DNA from: Pseudomonadota bacterium
GTDB lineage: Bacteria; Pseudomonadota; Gammaproteobacteria; Steroidobacterales; JBCBZW01
Assembly (NCBI GenBank): GCA_039193195.1
Contig: JBCCWS010000019.1
Location: 1-64,000 of the forward strand
Direction of reading: 5' to 3'
DNA: 64,000 nucleotides
The stretch's first letter is position 1. Each line of letters begins with the position of its first letter. Made by a program: the position numbers and the translations under genes. The notes below the pieces were generated by a model. It was given only the letters and a program-made list of their open reading frames with translations. It was not told the origin of the DNA and did no database searches. This document shows positions 16,730-26,384 of the stretch, one piece after another.

Positions 16730-19624
16730 CTAGCGGCGTGTATCGCCACCAGCGAAAACTTCATCCACGGGCACTACCGTCAGATCCACCTCTTCGAACC
16801 CGAGGGGCATCACCGAGATGAGCCCATCCTGCGCCGTCAGCTCAGGTTTCGGCGAGTTGTACTCGATCGGCGAGGGCAGATCGCCGGCTAGGCGCGCCTT
16901 CAGATCCGCCGCGTCCTTGGTAATGAACACGTACTTGAGGTTGTCGATCTGCAGGTGCTCGTCGATCACACGGTTTACATCGGCGAGCGTTAGCTTGGCG
17001 AGGCCCTCACGTACGTAGGTGACGAAGTCGGTGGTTTCGTAGTACTGGCTGTCGATCGCATACCCGAGCTGCCGCGACTGCGTGGTCACGAGCAAGCTCA
17101 CAAACTTCTGTAGGTAGTTGCGCGTGGCCTCGAACGCGGCCTCATCCATGCCCTGCTCCAGCAGCCGCGACAGCTCGTGCATCGCCACGCGGGTGGCAAA
17201 GTGCGCGTCGTTGTTGTTGCGCAGGGGGCGCAGCCACACTTGGAACAGCTGCGAGCGGCGGCTCAGGTTGGCGTCGGGGTGGAACTGGTCCATGCCGCGG
17301 GGGAAGTACTCGATGTAGGCGTAGTCCCCGTAGTTCATCCCGCGGGCCTCGCGGATGCGGTTGTAAAGGTGGCTGTTCGAGCTGCGGTGCTCGCCGAGCC
17401 AGGAGCGCACGAGCCATAGGGCGACCCAGTCTTCGTCGCCGCGCACGAGATCTATGGGGGCGCCGAAGGACACGGCAACCGCGGGCGTCTCCTTCTCGAT
17501 GATCACGGCCTGATGACCATCGATGGTCGGCGTCGCGGGCAAGGCTGCAAGGGGGGCGAGGGCGGCGCTAGGAAGGCCGTCAGTGAGGGTCTTACTGATG
17601 GTGTTGACTAGCTCCTGGTCGTAGCCGCCTGCCAGGCCCAGCGTCAGGTTCTGCAGCGTGAAGTGCTGCGCGTAGAAGGCCCTTACGTCTCCTAGGGTCA
17701 TGGCTTTGAGGTCGGCCACGAGGCCCAGGGTAGGCGCGCCGTAAGGGTGGGCGTCGCCGTAGACGTAGCGGTAGAGCATCTCCTTGCCGAGTTCCTCGTC
17801 GTTGTTGCCGATGAGGTCGGTCTTCAGCGCATTCACAGTTTGCGTGCGGATGCGCTCGAAGTCGCTCTCGCGCCAGCCAGGGTTGGTCACCTGGTCCATG
17901 ACGATGTCGAGCCACGCGTGCAGGTTGTCCCGATGCACGCTGCCGGAGAGGCGCACCATCTCCTTGTCCACCTGGGCGGTGAAGCTGGCAGCCATGGGGA
18001 ATAGGGCATCGTTGATCTCGGTGATGGTGCGCGAGGCTGAGCCAGCATCCGTGAGCATCTGGGCCGTGAGGTTGGCGATGCCCTTGTGGCCTTTCGGATC
18101 GCTGGCAGCGCCGGTGCTGAACACGAGGGATACGTGCACTAGCGGTGAGGCGGTGGCAGGCAGCCGCACGAGGTTGATGTCCGCGCTCGCGGCGGCCGTG
18201 GCTGCGTCGAGGGAGGGGATCGGGTCGAGGTGGGCCATTACCGCATCGTTGGAGAGGGTCACCTGCACCATGGCGGCGTCGTTGAAGTAGGTGTTGGCCT
18301 GGGCGCGCAGCACGTCGGGCGTAAGGGCGTCGTAGCTGCGGTAGAGGCGGTTGATGGTCTCCGGCGTACGCTCGAAGTGCACGTAGTTAGCGAGGATCTT
18401 GGCAATGGCGTTGGAGTTGTCCATCCGCGCGACGAAGGCGTACTTCAAGCGCGACTTGGTGGCGTCAAGCTTCTCGGCAGGAATCAGCTCCGTGCGAGCG
18501 CGCACCAGCGTGTCGAAGAGGACCTTACGAACTTCTTCGGCTGCCTCGGGCTTGGCCAGGCGCGCGCCGATGAGGAGCAAATTGGGGTCCTTGCGATCGG
18601 GGAAGTAGCCGAACAGATGATCCACCAGCTGCTTCTCGAGCACGAGTTCTTGATACACCTGCGAGGAGTCGCTGAGGTAGACCTGCCGGATCACGTCCAG
18701 CGCCGGCATGGCGGGTGCGTCCGCATCGAAAGCGGGGCTGCGAAAGCCGATCGCTAGCCACGGCTGAGTGGGAGCCTGCCACTGCACGTGCCCCACGCGG
18801 GTGCCCGACGGCGCGGGCTCGGCGGGCACGGGCACGTCGTAGTCGCCGCGCTCCCAGGTGCCCCAGTACTTCTCGACCAGGGCGAAGGTCGGCTCCACCT
18901 CCAGGTCACCGACGAGGATGATCGTCGTCTTCTCGGGGCGGTACCAACGATCGAAGAACACCCGCGAGTACTCCAGCTGGTCGGGCATCGCCTCGATGTC
19001 GCGTAGGAAGCCCATTGTCGTGTGCTTGTAGGTGTGCACGTCAAAGGCGAGGTCGCGGATGCGCGCGTAGAGGCCCTGCACGGGGTTGGAGTAGTTCTTG
19101 AGGTACTCGCCCTTCACGGCGAGGGCTTCCGTGCGGAACTGCTCTTCTGTGTAGCGTAGATTAGCGAAGCGGTCTGCTTCGATCTCCAGCACCTTCTCCA
19201 GATCCGCCTTGGTGAAGGTGATGTGGTAGTTCGTGTAGTCGTCGGTGGTGTAGGCGTTTTGGTCGGCGCCAGCGTTCTTGAGGATGGTGCCGTAGGCCTC
19301 GGCGCTGAACTTCTCCGTGCCGCGGAACATCATATGCTCGAAGAAGTGGGCGAAGCCTGACCTGCCGTCCTCCACCTCGTTGCGCGAACCGGTCTGCACG
19401 GGAATCTGCAGGGAGACGATGTCGGGGAAGTCTGTCGGTACCACGATGATGCGCAGACCGTTCGGCAGATCGCGCATGGTGTACGTCAGATCGAATACCC
19501 GATCTGCATCGGCCGCAGCCTGCACGCTCAGCCACGGGGTGGTGAGCAACACCGCCAGGGTGGTCGTCAGTAGCCGCGCGAGAGAGCGCGCGTAGCTCAG
19601 CCTCGAGTGCGGGGTCGGGCGCAT
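16730..19624 (-). CDS. M16-family zinc metalloprotease (pitrilysin-like, two-domain)
   Basis: A secreted or periplasmic peptidase of 964 residues. The start is ATG 19624, because AAGGAG lies seven bases upstream and a signal peptide follows (RLLTTTLAVLLTTPWLSVQAA). The N-terminal catalytic half has the inverted zinc motif HFFEH (His93, Glu96, His97) and the third ligand Glu173, 76 residues later as in pitrilysin. The C-terminal half (from about residue 510) repeats the fold without the zinc motif, as usual in the family. It degrades small peptides or signal-peptide-like fragments. It is divergent from a POT and an OPT peptide transporter, so a peptide-nutrition role is plausible. Confidence 0.93.
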   Translation of the reverse strand: MRPTPHSRLSYARSLARLLTTTLAVLLTTPWLSVQAAADADRVFDLTYTMRDLPNGLRIIVVPTDFPDIVSLQIPVQTGSRNEVEDGRSGFAHFFEHMMFRGTEKFSAEAYGTILKNAGADQNAYTTDDYTNYHITFTKADLEKVLEIEADRFANLRYTEEQFRTEALAVKGEYLKNYSNPVQGLYARIRDLAFDVHTYKHTTMGFLRDIEAMPDQLEYSRVFFDRWYRPEKTTIILVGDLEVEPTFALVEKYWGTWERGDYDVPVPAEPAPSGTRVGHVQWQAPTQPWLAIGFRSPAFDADAPAMPALDVIRQVYLSDSSQVYQELVLEKQLVDHLFGYFPDRKDPNLLLIGARLAKPEAAEEVRKVLFDTLVRARTELIPAEKLDATKSRLKYAFVARMDNSNAIAKILANYVHFERTPETINRLYRSYDALTPDVLRAQANTYFNDAAMVQVTLSNDAVMAHLDPIPSLDAATAAASADINLVRLPATASPLVHVSLVFSTGAASDPKGHKGIANLTAQMLTDAGSASRTITEINDALFPMAASFTAQVDKEMVRLSGSVHRDNLHAWLDIVMDQVTNPGWRESDFERIRTQTVNALKTDLIGNNDEELGKEMLYRYVYGDAHPYGAPTLGLVADLKAMTLGDVRAFYAQHFTLQNLTLGLAGGYDQELVNTISKTLTDGLPSAALAPLAALPATPTIDGHQAVIIEKETPAVAVSFGAPIDLVRGDEDWVALWLVRSWLGEHRSSNSHLYNRIREARGMNYGDYAYIEYFPRGMDQFHPDANLSRRSQLFQVWLRPLRNNNDAHFATRVAMHELSRLLEQGMDEAAFEATRNYLQKFVSLLVTTQSRQLGYAIDSQYYETTDFVTYVREGLAKLTLADVNRVIDEHLQIDNLKYVFITKDAADLKARLAGDLPSPIEYNSPKPELTAQDGLISVMPLGFEEVDLTVVPVDEVFAGGDTRR

Positions 19625-20030
19625 GACGGACTCCTTCAATGCCGGCATCAGGTTTGTGATTTGGGCCCGGCGCTTGCGGCGAGTCTTCGCCGTATTCAAA
19701 GGGCGCGCTCCTGCTGGTGTTTTGGGGGCCAGGCGTTCTACGGAATCGATAGCGAGCGCCCCCTAGGCGGCGCCGGTGCGGTCTCTCGAGTGCGATTGTC
19801 GCGGCGCGATTGTAGACAAATCGGGAGCTTGTGATGTTCTACGAGCGCTTACGGTCGCTGTTTTGCGCGCTGCCGCAATTTGACTGGACTGGCCGGGTCG
19901 GGTACCAACGGCGATTCTTGGCGCGCTGCGCGTGGGGGATTGCGAGCGAAGCGGGTGGAGCCTTCGGGGCTTCCACCCAGCGCGAAGCCCCGCACGGCAC
20001 GACATAAAAAGCACATCTCAAGGAGGGCAC

Positions 20031-21857
20031 GTGAGCGCCACCACCACCGACGTCCCGGGCGTCGCCGCCTACGACGAGAGCGACACCCTGTTCGGCCATC
20101 CCAAGGGCCTCTACGTGTGCTTCGCCACCGAGCTCTGGGAACGCTTTTCCTTCTACGGGATGAAGTATCTGCTGCTCCTGTACCTCACCAAGTACCACCT
20201 GTTCAGCGACGGCGCGGGCCTCGATGTGCTCGGCGCCTACGCGGGCCTGGTCTACGCCCTGCCCGTGATCGGCGGCCTCCTGGCCGACCGCTACCTCGGC
20301 ATGCGCAAGGCCGTGGTCTTCGGTGGCATCCTTTTATCGCTGGGACACCTACTGATGGCGGTAGAGGGACACCAGGCGGTGTTCTACGCGGCCGGCACCG
20401 TGCTCAACGATGCGCTGACCCTGGCGGATGGCACGGTCCTCGCTGCGGGCACCACGATCGCCGAAGACATCACCATACGGGACACGGGTGCTCTGAAGGT
20501 CTTCTACATGGCCCTGGCCCTGATCGTGGCGGGCGTTGGGTTCCTAAAACCCAACATCTCTACCATCGTCGGCAAGCTCTATGAGCAGGGCGACTCGCGC
20601 CGCGATGCGGGCTTCACCATCTTCTACATGGGCATCAACATCGGCTCCTTCACCGCCACGCTGCTCTGCGGCTGGCTCGGTGAGGCCTTCGGCTGGAAGT
20701 ACGGCTTCGGTGCCGCGGGCATCGGCATGGTGCTCGGCCTCTTCACCTTCCTCTGGGGCCAGAAGTACCTCCATGGCCACGCGGACCCGAGCGATGAGCA
20801 GGCCCTGCGCGAGAAGATCTTCGGGCCCTTGAGCCGCGAGTGGGTGATCTACCTGGCGACGGCCCTGTCCCTAGGTGTGATCTGGCTGCTGGTGCAGAAG
20901 GAGCCCGTCGTACACCTCACGCAGAACGTGATGCTGATCATCTCTATCACCGGCATCATCCTGTTCTCCATGCTGCACGAGAACAAGCAGACCGAGGGGC
21001 GCCAGATCGCCTACGGCCTGGCAGGCATCTCCATCGTGCTCGGCATCCTCGCGGCCCTGGTCGAAACCCACTTCCTGCCGCTCTCGGCGGGCGTGGCGGA
21101 GTACATGGTCTACGCCGCCATCGCGGTGCTGGTTGGCTTCGTGGTGTTCGGCTTCCTGCGTTTCAACTCGCCGGAGTTCTCGCGCACGGTAGTGCTGATG
21201 GTGCTGATCCTCTCCACCGTCGTGTTCTGGGCCCTGTTCGAGCAGTCGGCGGGCTCGATGACCCTCTTCGCTGACCGCGCCTTGGATCGCAACTTCCTTG
21301 GCATCGAGTGGAAGGCGAGCCAGTTCGGTTCCCTGAACGCGATGTTCATCATGCTCCTAGCGATTCCCTTCGCTTGGCTGTGGAGCACCCTCGGTCGCGC
21401 CGGTTTCGAGCCGAGCACGCCGGTGAAGTTCGGCCTCGGTATCATCCAGGCGGGCCTTGGCTTCGGTGCCCTGGTGCTGGGTGCGCAGTTCCCGGACTCG
21501 CAGGGGCAAGTGGCGGCCATCTGGCTGATCTTGGCCTATCTGCTGCACACCACCGGTGAGCTTTCCCTCTCGCCGGTGGGCCTGTCCGCCGTGACCAAGC
21601 TGTCCATCGGACGCGTGGTGGGCGTGAGCATGGGCACCTGGTTCCTGGCCACGGCCCTGGCGGAGACCGTGGCCACACGCCTGGGCAAGCTGGCTGCGAT
21701 CGACACGGGAGATCCCGACGCGGTGCTCACGGCGGCCGAAACGGTGGCGACCTACACGGGGCTCTTCGAGTACCTCATGTGGAGCGGCATCGTGGTGGGC
21801 GTGGGCATGCTGATCATCTCGCCGCTCCTGCGTAAGGGCATGCACGGCATCCACTAG
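20031..21857 (+). CDS. Proton-dependent oligopeptide transporter, POT/PTR2 family
   Basis: Inner-membrane proton symporter for di- and tripeptides, 608 residues with about 12-14 helices. The ExxER proton-coupling motif is present as ELWERFSFYGMKY, followed by the PTR signatures KPNISTIVGKLYE and FYMGINIGSF. Further conserved text is EQSAGSMTLFADRALDR and HTTGELSLSPVGLSAVTKL. GTG 20031 is selected because AAGGAGGG sits four bases upstream and the family begins here. The open frame extends further upstream without homology. It is 37 bases upstream of an OPT transporter gene in the same direction and divergent from an M16 peptidase. Confidence 0.95.
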   Translation: MSATTTDVPGVAAYDESDTLFGHPKGLYVCFATELWERFSFYGMKYLLLLYLTKYHLFSDGAGLDVLGAYAGLVYALPVIGGLLADRYLGMRKAVVFGGILLSLGHLLMAVEGHQAVFYAAGTVLNDALTLADGTVLAAGTTIAEDITIRDTGALKVFYMALALIVAGVGFLKPNISTIVGKLYEQGDSRRDAGFTIFYMGINIGSFTATLLCGWLGEAFGWKYGFGAAGIGMVLGLFTFLWGQKYLHGHADPSDEQALREKIFGPLSREWVIYLATALSLGVIWLLVQKEPVVHLTQNVMLIISITGIILFSMLHENKQTEGRQIAYGLAGISIVLGILAALVETHFLPLSAGVAEYMVYAAIAVLVGFVVFGFLRFNSPEFSRTVVLMVLILSTVVFWALFEQSAGSMTLFADRALDRNFLGIEWKASQFGSLNAMFIMLLAIPFAWLWSTLGRAGFEPSTPVKFGLGIIQAGLGFGALVLGAQFPDSQGQVAAIWLILAYLLHTTGELSLSPVGLSAVTKLSIGRVVGVSMGTWFLATALAETVATRLGKLAAIDTGDPDAVLTAAETVATYTGLFEYLMWSGIVVGVGMLIISPLLRKGMHGIH

Positions 21858-21894
21858 GCGCGTTAGAGAACGACAACAACACAAGGAAGACTGC

Positions 21895-23835
21895 ATGTCG
21901 TCACAGGGGATTCCGCCGCAGCTCACGCTCAAGGCCATCGTGCTGGGTGTGCTGCTCTCGATGGTGCTGGCCGGCGCTAATGCTTACCTGGGGCTCTTCG
22001 CGGGCCTGACCGTGTCGGCCTCGATCCCCGCGGCGGTGATCTCCATGGCGCTCCTGAGGATGTTCAAGAACTCGAACATCCTCGAGAACAACATCGTCCA
22101 GACCTCCGCCTCGGCGGGGGAGTCGGTGGCAGCGGGCGTCATCTTTACGATCCCAGCTCTAATCATCCTCGACTACTGGCAGGTGTTTCAGTACTGGTGG
22201 GTGACGGTCATCGCAGGCCTAGGTGGGTTGTTGGGCGTGCTCTTCACGGTGCCCCTGCGCCGAGCGCTAATCGTAGAGGAGAACCTCGCCTACCCCGAGG
22301 GCAAGGCGACCGCGGAAGTGCTGCGGGTGGGCGACGACCCGGCGGCCGGCATGCGCTACCTGGTCTTCGCGGCGCTAGCCGGCGGTCTCACCAAGCTGGC
22401 GGAAACGGGTCTGCGCCTGTGGTCGGGTTCGGCGGCGATGGCGGGCTACGCGGGCAAGAGCACGATCGCCTACATCGGTACCAACCTCTCGCCGGCGCTC
22501 CTGAGCGTGGGCTACATCGTGGGACTGAATATCGCGGTGCTCGTGTTCGCGGGTGGCGCGATATCCTGGTACCTGGCGATCCCGATCTACAGCACCTTCT
22601 TCCTGGACGGAGATCCTGCAATCGCGGCCATGGTGGCGGACGGCGCGCCGGCCGTGGACGTGGCCTTCCGCATCTGGACCAGCAAGATTCGCTACCTGGG
22701 CGTGGGTGCCATGCTGATCGGCGGTATCTGGGCCCTGATCTCCATGCGCGGCTCCTTGCTCTCGGGCGTGCGTAGCGGCCTGTCCGCCTCGAAGGGCGGT
22801 GCAGGCGGCGCTGCCGTGGACCATACGCAGCGCGATACTCCGATGCAGGTGGTGCTGGTGTTGATCGCAGCCTTCATCGTACCCATCGCCATTCTCTACT
22901 TCTTCATCACCGGCGACGTGGTGATCAGTGGCGCGATGACTGTGATCATGATCGTTGCGGGTTTCCTGTTCTCTTCTGTGGCCGCTTACATGGCGGGGCT
23001 GGTGGGTTCGTCGAACAATCCGATCTCCGGGATTACGATTGCCACGATCCTGTTTTCCTCGCTGCTTTTGGCCGCGATGATGGGCGCCAACGGCGCCGTT
23101 GGACCGGCGGCTGCGATCATGGTGGGTGCAGTGGTCTGCTCCGCGGCAGCTATCGCTGGCGATAACCTGCAGGATCTGAAAGCCGGGTACATCGTGGGCG
23201 CGACGCCTTGGCGTCAGCAGCTGATGCAGGGCGTGGGCGTGGTCTCTGCCGTGCTGGTGATGGCACCCATACTGAACCTGCTGCTCAAGGCCTACGGCAT
23301 TGGCGAGCCGACGCCGGACCAGCCCGACGCTTTGCTCGCTCCTCAGGCCACGTTGATGGCATCGGTGGCGCAGGGCGTGTTTGGGGGCGGCCTGCCGTGG
23401 GGTATGGTGGCGATTGGAGCGGCCATCGGTGCCGCGATCATCGCCCTGGATCTGCAGCTTCAGGCGCGCGGCTCGGCATGGCGAGCGCCCGTGTTGGCGG
23501 TGGCAGTGGGGATCTACCTGCCCCTCGAGCTGTCCGTGCCTATCTTTATCGGCGGCATCGTCGCCGAGTTAGCGAAACGTTATAACGAACGCGTCTCGGC
23601 CGACCCTGCGGAGGCGGAGCGACGCCAACGCTTTGGCATGCTGTTCGCCGCGGGCTTGATCACCGGTGAGGCGCTGGTGGGCATATTCATGGCCATACCG
23701 ATCGTATTGACCTCGAACCCCAACGTGATCGCGCTTCCCTTCTCCCTGCCAGGCGCGCTGGGGTCAGTGCCTGGGCTTCTGGTGATGGCGGCCTTGACAT
23801 TCACCCTGCTACGCCTGTCGCAGGTGCGCAGCTAA
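21895..23835 (+). CDS. OPT-family oligopeptide transporter
   Basis: A 646-residue inner-membrane transporter with about 14-16 helices. OPT hallmarks are LGVLLSMVLAGANAYLGLFAG at the start and NNIVQTSASAGESVAAGVIF. Further on come VEENLAYPEGKATAEVL and AGDNLQDLKAGYIVGATPWR. These are found in the bacterial OPT branch, which imports peptides or peptide-like metal chelates. A ribosome site (AAGGAAGA) precedes ATG 21895. It is likely co-transcribed with the POT gene. Together with the divergent M16 peptidase it forms a peptide-use locus; the individual substrates are unknown. Confidence 0.95.
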   Translation: MSSQGIPPQLTLKAIVLGVLLSMVLAGANAYLGLFAGLTVSASIPAAVISMALLRMFKNSNILENNIVQTSASAGESVAAGVIFTIPALIILDYWQVFQYWWVTVIAGLGGLLGVLFTVPLRRALIVEENLAYPEGKATAEVLRVGDDPAAGMRYLVFAALAGGLTKLAETGLRLWSGSAAMAGYAGKSTIAYIGTNLSPALLSVGYIVGLNIAVLVFAGGAISWYLAIPIYSTFFLDGDPAIAAMVADGAPAVDVAFRIWTSKIRYLGVGAMLIGGIWALISMRGSLLSGVRSGLSASKGGAGGAAVDHTQRDTPMQVVLVLIAAFIVPIAILYFFITGDVVISGAMTVIMIVAGFLFSSVAAYMAGLVGSSNNPISGITIATILFSSLLLAAMMGANGAVGPAAAIMVGAVVCSAAAIAGDNLQDLKAGYIVGATPWRQQLMQGVGVVSAVLVMAPILNLLLKAYGIGEPTPDQPDALLAPQATLMASVAQGVFGGGLPWGMVAIGAAIGAAIIALDLQLQARGSAWRAPVLAVAVGIYLPLELSVPIFIGGIVAELAKRYNERVSADPAEAERRQRFGMLFAAGLITGEALVGIFMAIPIVLTSNPNVIALPFSLPGALGSVPGLLVMAALTFTLLRLSQVRS

Positions 23836-23956
23836 CCCAAGGCCCTCGGCCGGATTGAGCACCGGCCTCGGTTGGGGCAGACTCCGCGCGAGAAGCTACC
23901 GTGGCGAGGCGCCCAAGAGGCGCCCCGCGGGGGACACGGTGGCATGAGGGGAATCC

Positions 23957-26377
23957 GTGGATCCGCAAGTCTACGAGAAGCTGGGGCTGTTTTATCTCGG
24001 CCGCCAGGAGCTGGGTGACGAGGAAGGCGCCGCTGCCGCGCCGCTCCTGTACGAGTCACGCGATCTAACCACTCACGCGGCCATCATCGGCATGACGGGC
24101 AGTGGTAAGACCGGTCTTGGCGTTGGCCTCATCGAAGAGGCCGCGATCGATGGCATTCCGGTCATTGCGATCGACCCGAAGGGCGATCTCGGTAACTTGA
24201 TGCTCACCTTCCCCGATCTCGACGGCGACAGCTTCGCACCATGGATCAATCCGCGCGCAGCGGCAGACAGGGGGCTGACGTCGGAGGAGTTCGCCACCCA
24301 GCAGGCAGATCTGTGGCGACGTGGCCTGAAGAGCTGGGGCCAAGAGCCCGATCGCATCACGCGCTTGCGCGAAGCCGCTGACTTCGCCGTCTACACGCCG
24401 GGCAGCACCGCGGGCATCTCATTAGATGTGTTGGGTGACTTCGCGCCGCCGCCTGCGGGGACGGACGATGAAACCGGTCGCGAACGGCTCACGAGCACCG
24501 TATCCGCGTTGTTGATGCTCCTGGGGCTAGACGTCGACCCGCTCACCAGCCGCGAACACCTGCTGCTTAGCCAAATCCTGCAGACAGCTTGGGCCGAGGG
24601 TAAGTCCCCCACGCTCGCCGATCTAATCCATCAGGTGCAGCGTCCTCCCTTCGAGATTTTGGGCGTCATGTCGCTGGACGCCTTCTACCCGGAGAAGGAC
24701 CGCTTCGAGCTGGCGATGCGCATGAACTCACTCCTTGCCTCACCGGGTTTCTCCGCGTGGATGCAGGGGGAGCCCCTGCAGGCGGAGAACCTCCTGTACA
24801 CGGAGCACGGTAAGCCCAAGGTGTCCGTGGTGTACATCGCGCACCTGGGCGATGAGGAGCGCATGTTCGTGGTGTGTCGCCTGCTCACGCAGCTGATCGC
24901 CTGGATGCGCGCCCAGCCTGGTACCACCAGCCTGCGCGCTGTGCTGTACATGGACGAGGTGTTCGGTTACCTGCCGCCCGTGGCCAATCCGCCGGCAAAG
25001 ACCCTGTTCCTAACGTTGCTCAAGCAGGCACGTGCCTATGGCGTAGGTTTGGTGCTGGCGACGCAGAATCCCATCGACCTTGACTACCGCGCCCTATCCA
25101 ATATGGGCACCTGGATGATCGGCCGCCTGCAGACCGAACGCGATAAGATGCGCGTGCGCGACGGCCTGGAGAGCGCGGACGGCTCGGATCATCTCGACAC
25201 GAACGAGCTGATGCAGACCCTGTCCAGTCTGGGCAAGCGCCGCTTCCTTCTGCACAACGTGCACGAGGACGCGCCGGTGATCTTCGAGACACGCTGGGTG
25301 ATGAGCTACCTGCCGGGACCGTTGACGCGAGACCAGATAGAGCGGGTGATGGCGCCGATCAAGGCCGAACGGAGCGCAGGGGCATCAACGCCGAGGTTAG
25401 CGGCGGCACCGGCTACAGCCTCGCCGACCACGGTCGCAGCGCCGGGGGCGAATGCCGTCTCCGCACCCGTCGCCCCCAAAGGCGTGGAGATGCGCTTCGC
25501 GCCCCGCGGTGCCAGCGAGGCAACGGTGGAGTACGTGCCTTACGTCCTCGGTATCGCCGAGGTGAGCTATCACAGCGTGCGCTACAAAATCGACACGATC
25601 GTAGATCACGCGTGGCTTGCGCGTATCGACCCGGATGTGCCCGGCGGCCTCTCCTGGGAAGACGCTGTGCCCTTCGGCGGCGACGCCTCGCTCCTCGCTC
25701 ACGACGCCCCCGAGCAAGTGAGCTTTGCCGATGTCGACGGCGGCGACGCGAGGGTCCTTGCCAAGCACCAGCGCGCCTTCAAGTTCTGGCTGCGCACGCA
25801 GCAGCCCCTGACCCTCTACCGCTGCGCTGACCCCAAGGCGATCTCCGAGCTCGAGGAGACCGAGGCACGCTTCGTCTCCCGCCTAGTGCAGGTAAAACGC
25901 GAGGAGCGCGATCTCGCCATCGCCAAGAGCCGCGAGAAATTCGCCACCAAGCTAGAGCGACTCGAGGAGAAGGTCCGTAAAGCCAAGCAGGCCGTGGAGC
26001 GTGAGGCTCAGCAGGCGAGCGGCAGCTCCATGGGGGCTCTGGCCACGATGGGTGGCACAGTGCTCTCCATGCTCGTCGGCCGCAAACGCAGACGCAAGCT
26101 ATCGACGGTCTCCCGTGAGATGAGCAACGCTGCCAAGCAGCGCGGTGACGTTAAGCGCGCCAAAGAGAACGTTAAGGCTATCAAGACCGAAATGCGCGAC
26201 CTAGAGAAGGAGGCTAAGGCCGCGCTGGCTGACCTCGAAGACCAGGCGGACGAAGCGATCGTCGAGGTCGAGGAACTGCCGATTCGACCGAAGTCGGCGG
26301 ACATCGCCATCCATAGCTGCATGATCCTGTGGGCGCCGCGTGGGTTCGGTGCCGGCGGCCGAGCGGGCCGCGACTGA
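23957..26377 (+). CDS. HerA/FtsK-like ATPase with C-terminal coiled coil
   Basis: An 806-residue ATP-binding protein of the HerA-like superfamily (DUF853-related). Walker A is GMTGSGKT with Lys51, preceded by LTTHAAIIG. Walker B is VLYMDEVF (Asp333, Glu334), followed by LFLTLLKQARAYGVGLVLATQNP and NMGTWMIGRLQT, the sensor region of hexameric translocases. After about residue 470 there is a linker rich in Ala/Pro/Thr, then a domain of unknown fold. A long basic/acidic coiled coil follows (about 640-780, ending EMRDLEKEAKAALADLEDQADEAIVEVEEL), which E. coli YjgR lacks. GTG 23957 follows GAGGGGAATCC. Seven bases separate its stop from the next ATG, a patatin-like gene, so the two are probably one operon. 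Confidence 0.88.
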   Translation: MDPQVYEKLGLFYLGRQELGDEEGAAAAPLLYESRDLTTHAAIIGMTGSGKTGLGVGLIEEAAIDGIPVIAIDPKGDLGNLMLTFPDLDGDSFAPWINPRAAADRGLTSEEFATQQADLWRRGLKSWGQEPDRITRLREAADFAVYTPGSTAGISLDVLGDFAPPPAGTDDETGRERLTSTVSALLMLLGLDVDPLTSREHLLLSQILQTAWAEGKSPTLADLIHQVQRPPFEILGVMSLDAFYPEKDRFELAMRMNSLLASPGFSAWMQGEPLQAENLLYTEHGKPKVSVVYIAHLGDEERMFVVCRLLTQLIAWMRAQPGTTSLRAVLYMDEVFGYLPPVANPPAKTLFLTLLKQARAYGVGLVLATQNPIDLDYRALSNMGTWMIGRLQTERDKMRVRDGLESADGSDHLDTNELMQTLSSLGKRRFLLHNVHEDAPVIFETRWVMSYLPGPLTRDQIERVMAPIKAERSAGASTPRLAAAPATASPTTVAAPGANAVSAPVAPKGVEMRFAPRGASEATVEYVPYVLGIAEVSYHSVRYKIDTIVDHAWLARIDPDVPGGLSWEDAVPFGGDASLLAHDAPEQVSFADVDGGDARVLAKHQRAFKFWLRTQQPLTLYRCADPKAISELEETEARFVSRLVQVKREERDLAIAKSREKFATKLERLEEKVRKAKQAVEREAQQASGSSMGALATMGGTVLSMLVGRKRRRKLSTVSREMSNAAKQRGDVKRAKENVKAIKTEMRDLEKEAKAALADLEDQADEAIVEVEELPIRPKSADIAIHSCMILWAPRGFGAGGRAGRD

Positions 26378-26384
26378 TCCCGCC

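Noticed and set aside
23840-23880. Rho-independent terminator after the OPT gene
   Set aside because: GGCCGG/CCGGCC can pair but no T-tract follows.
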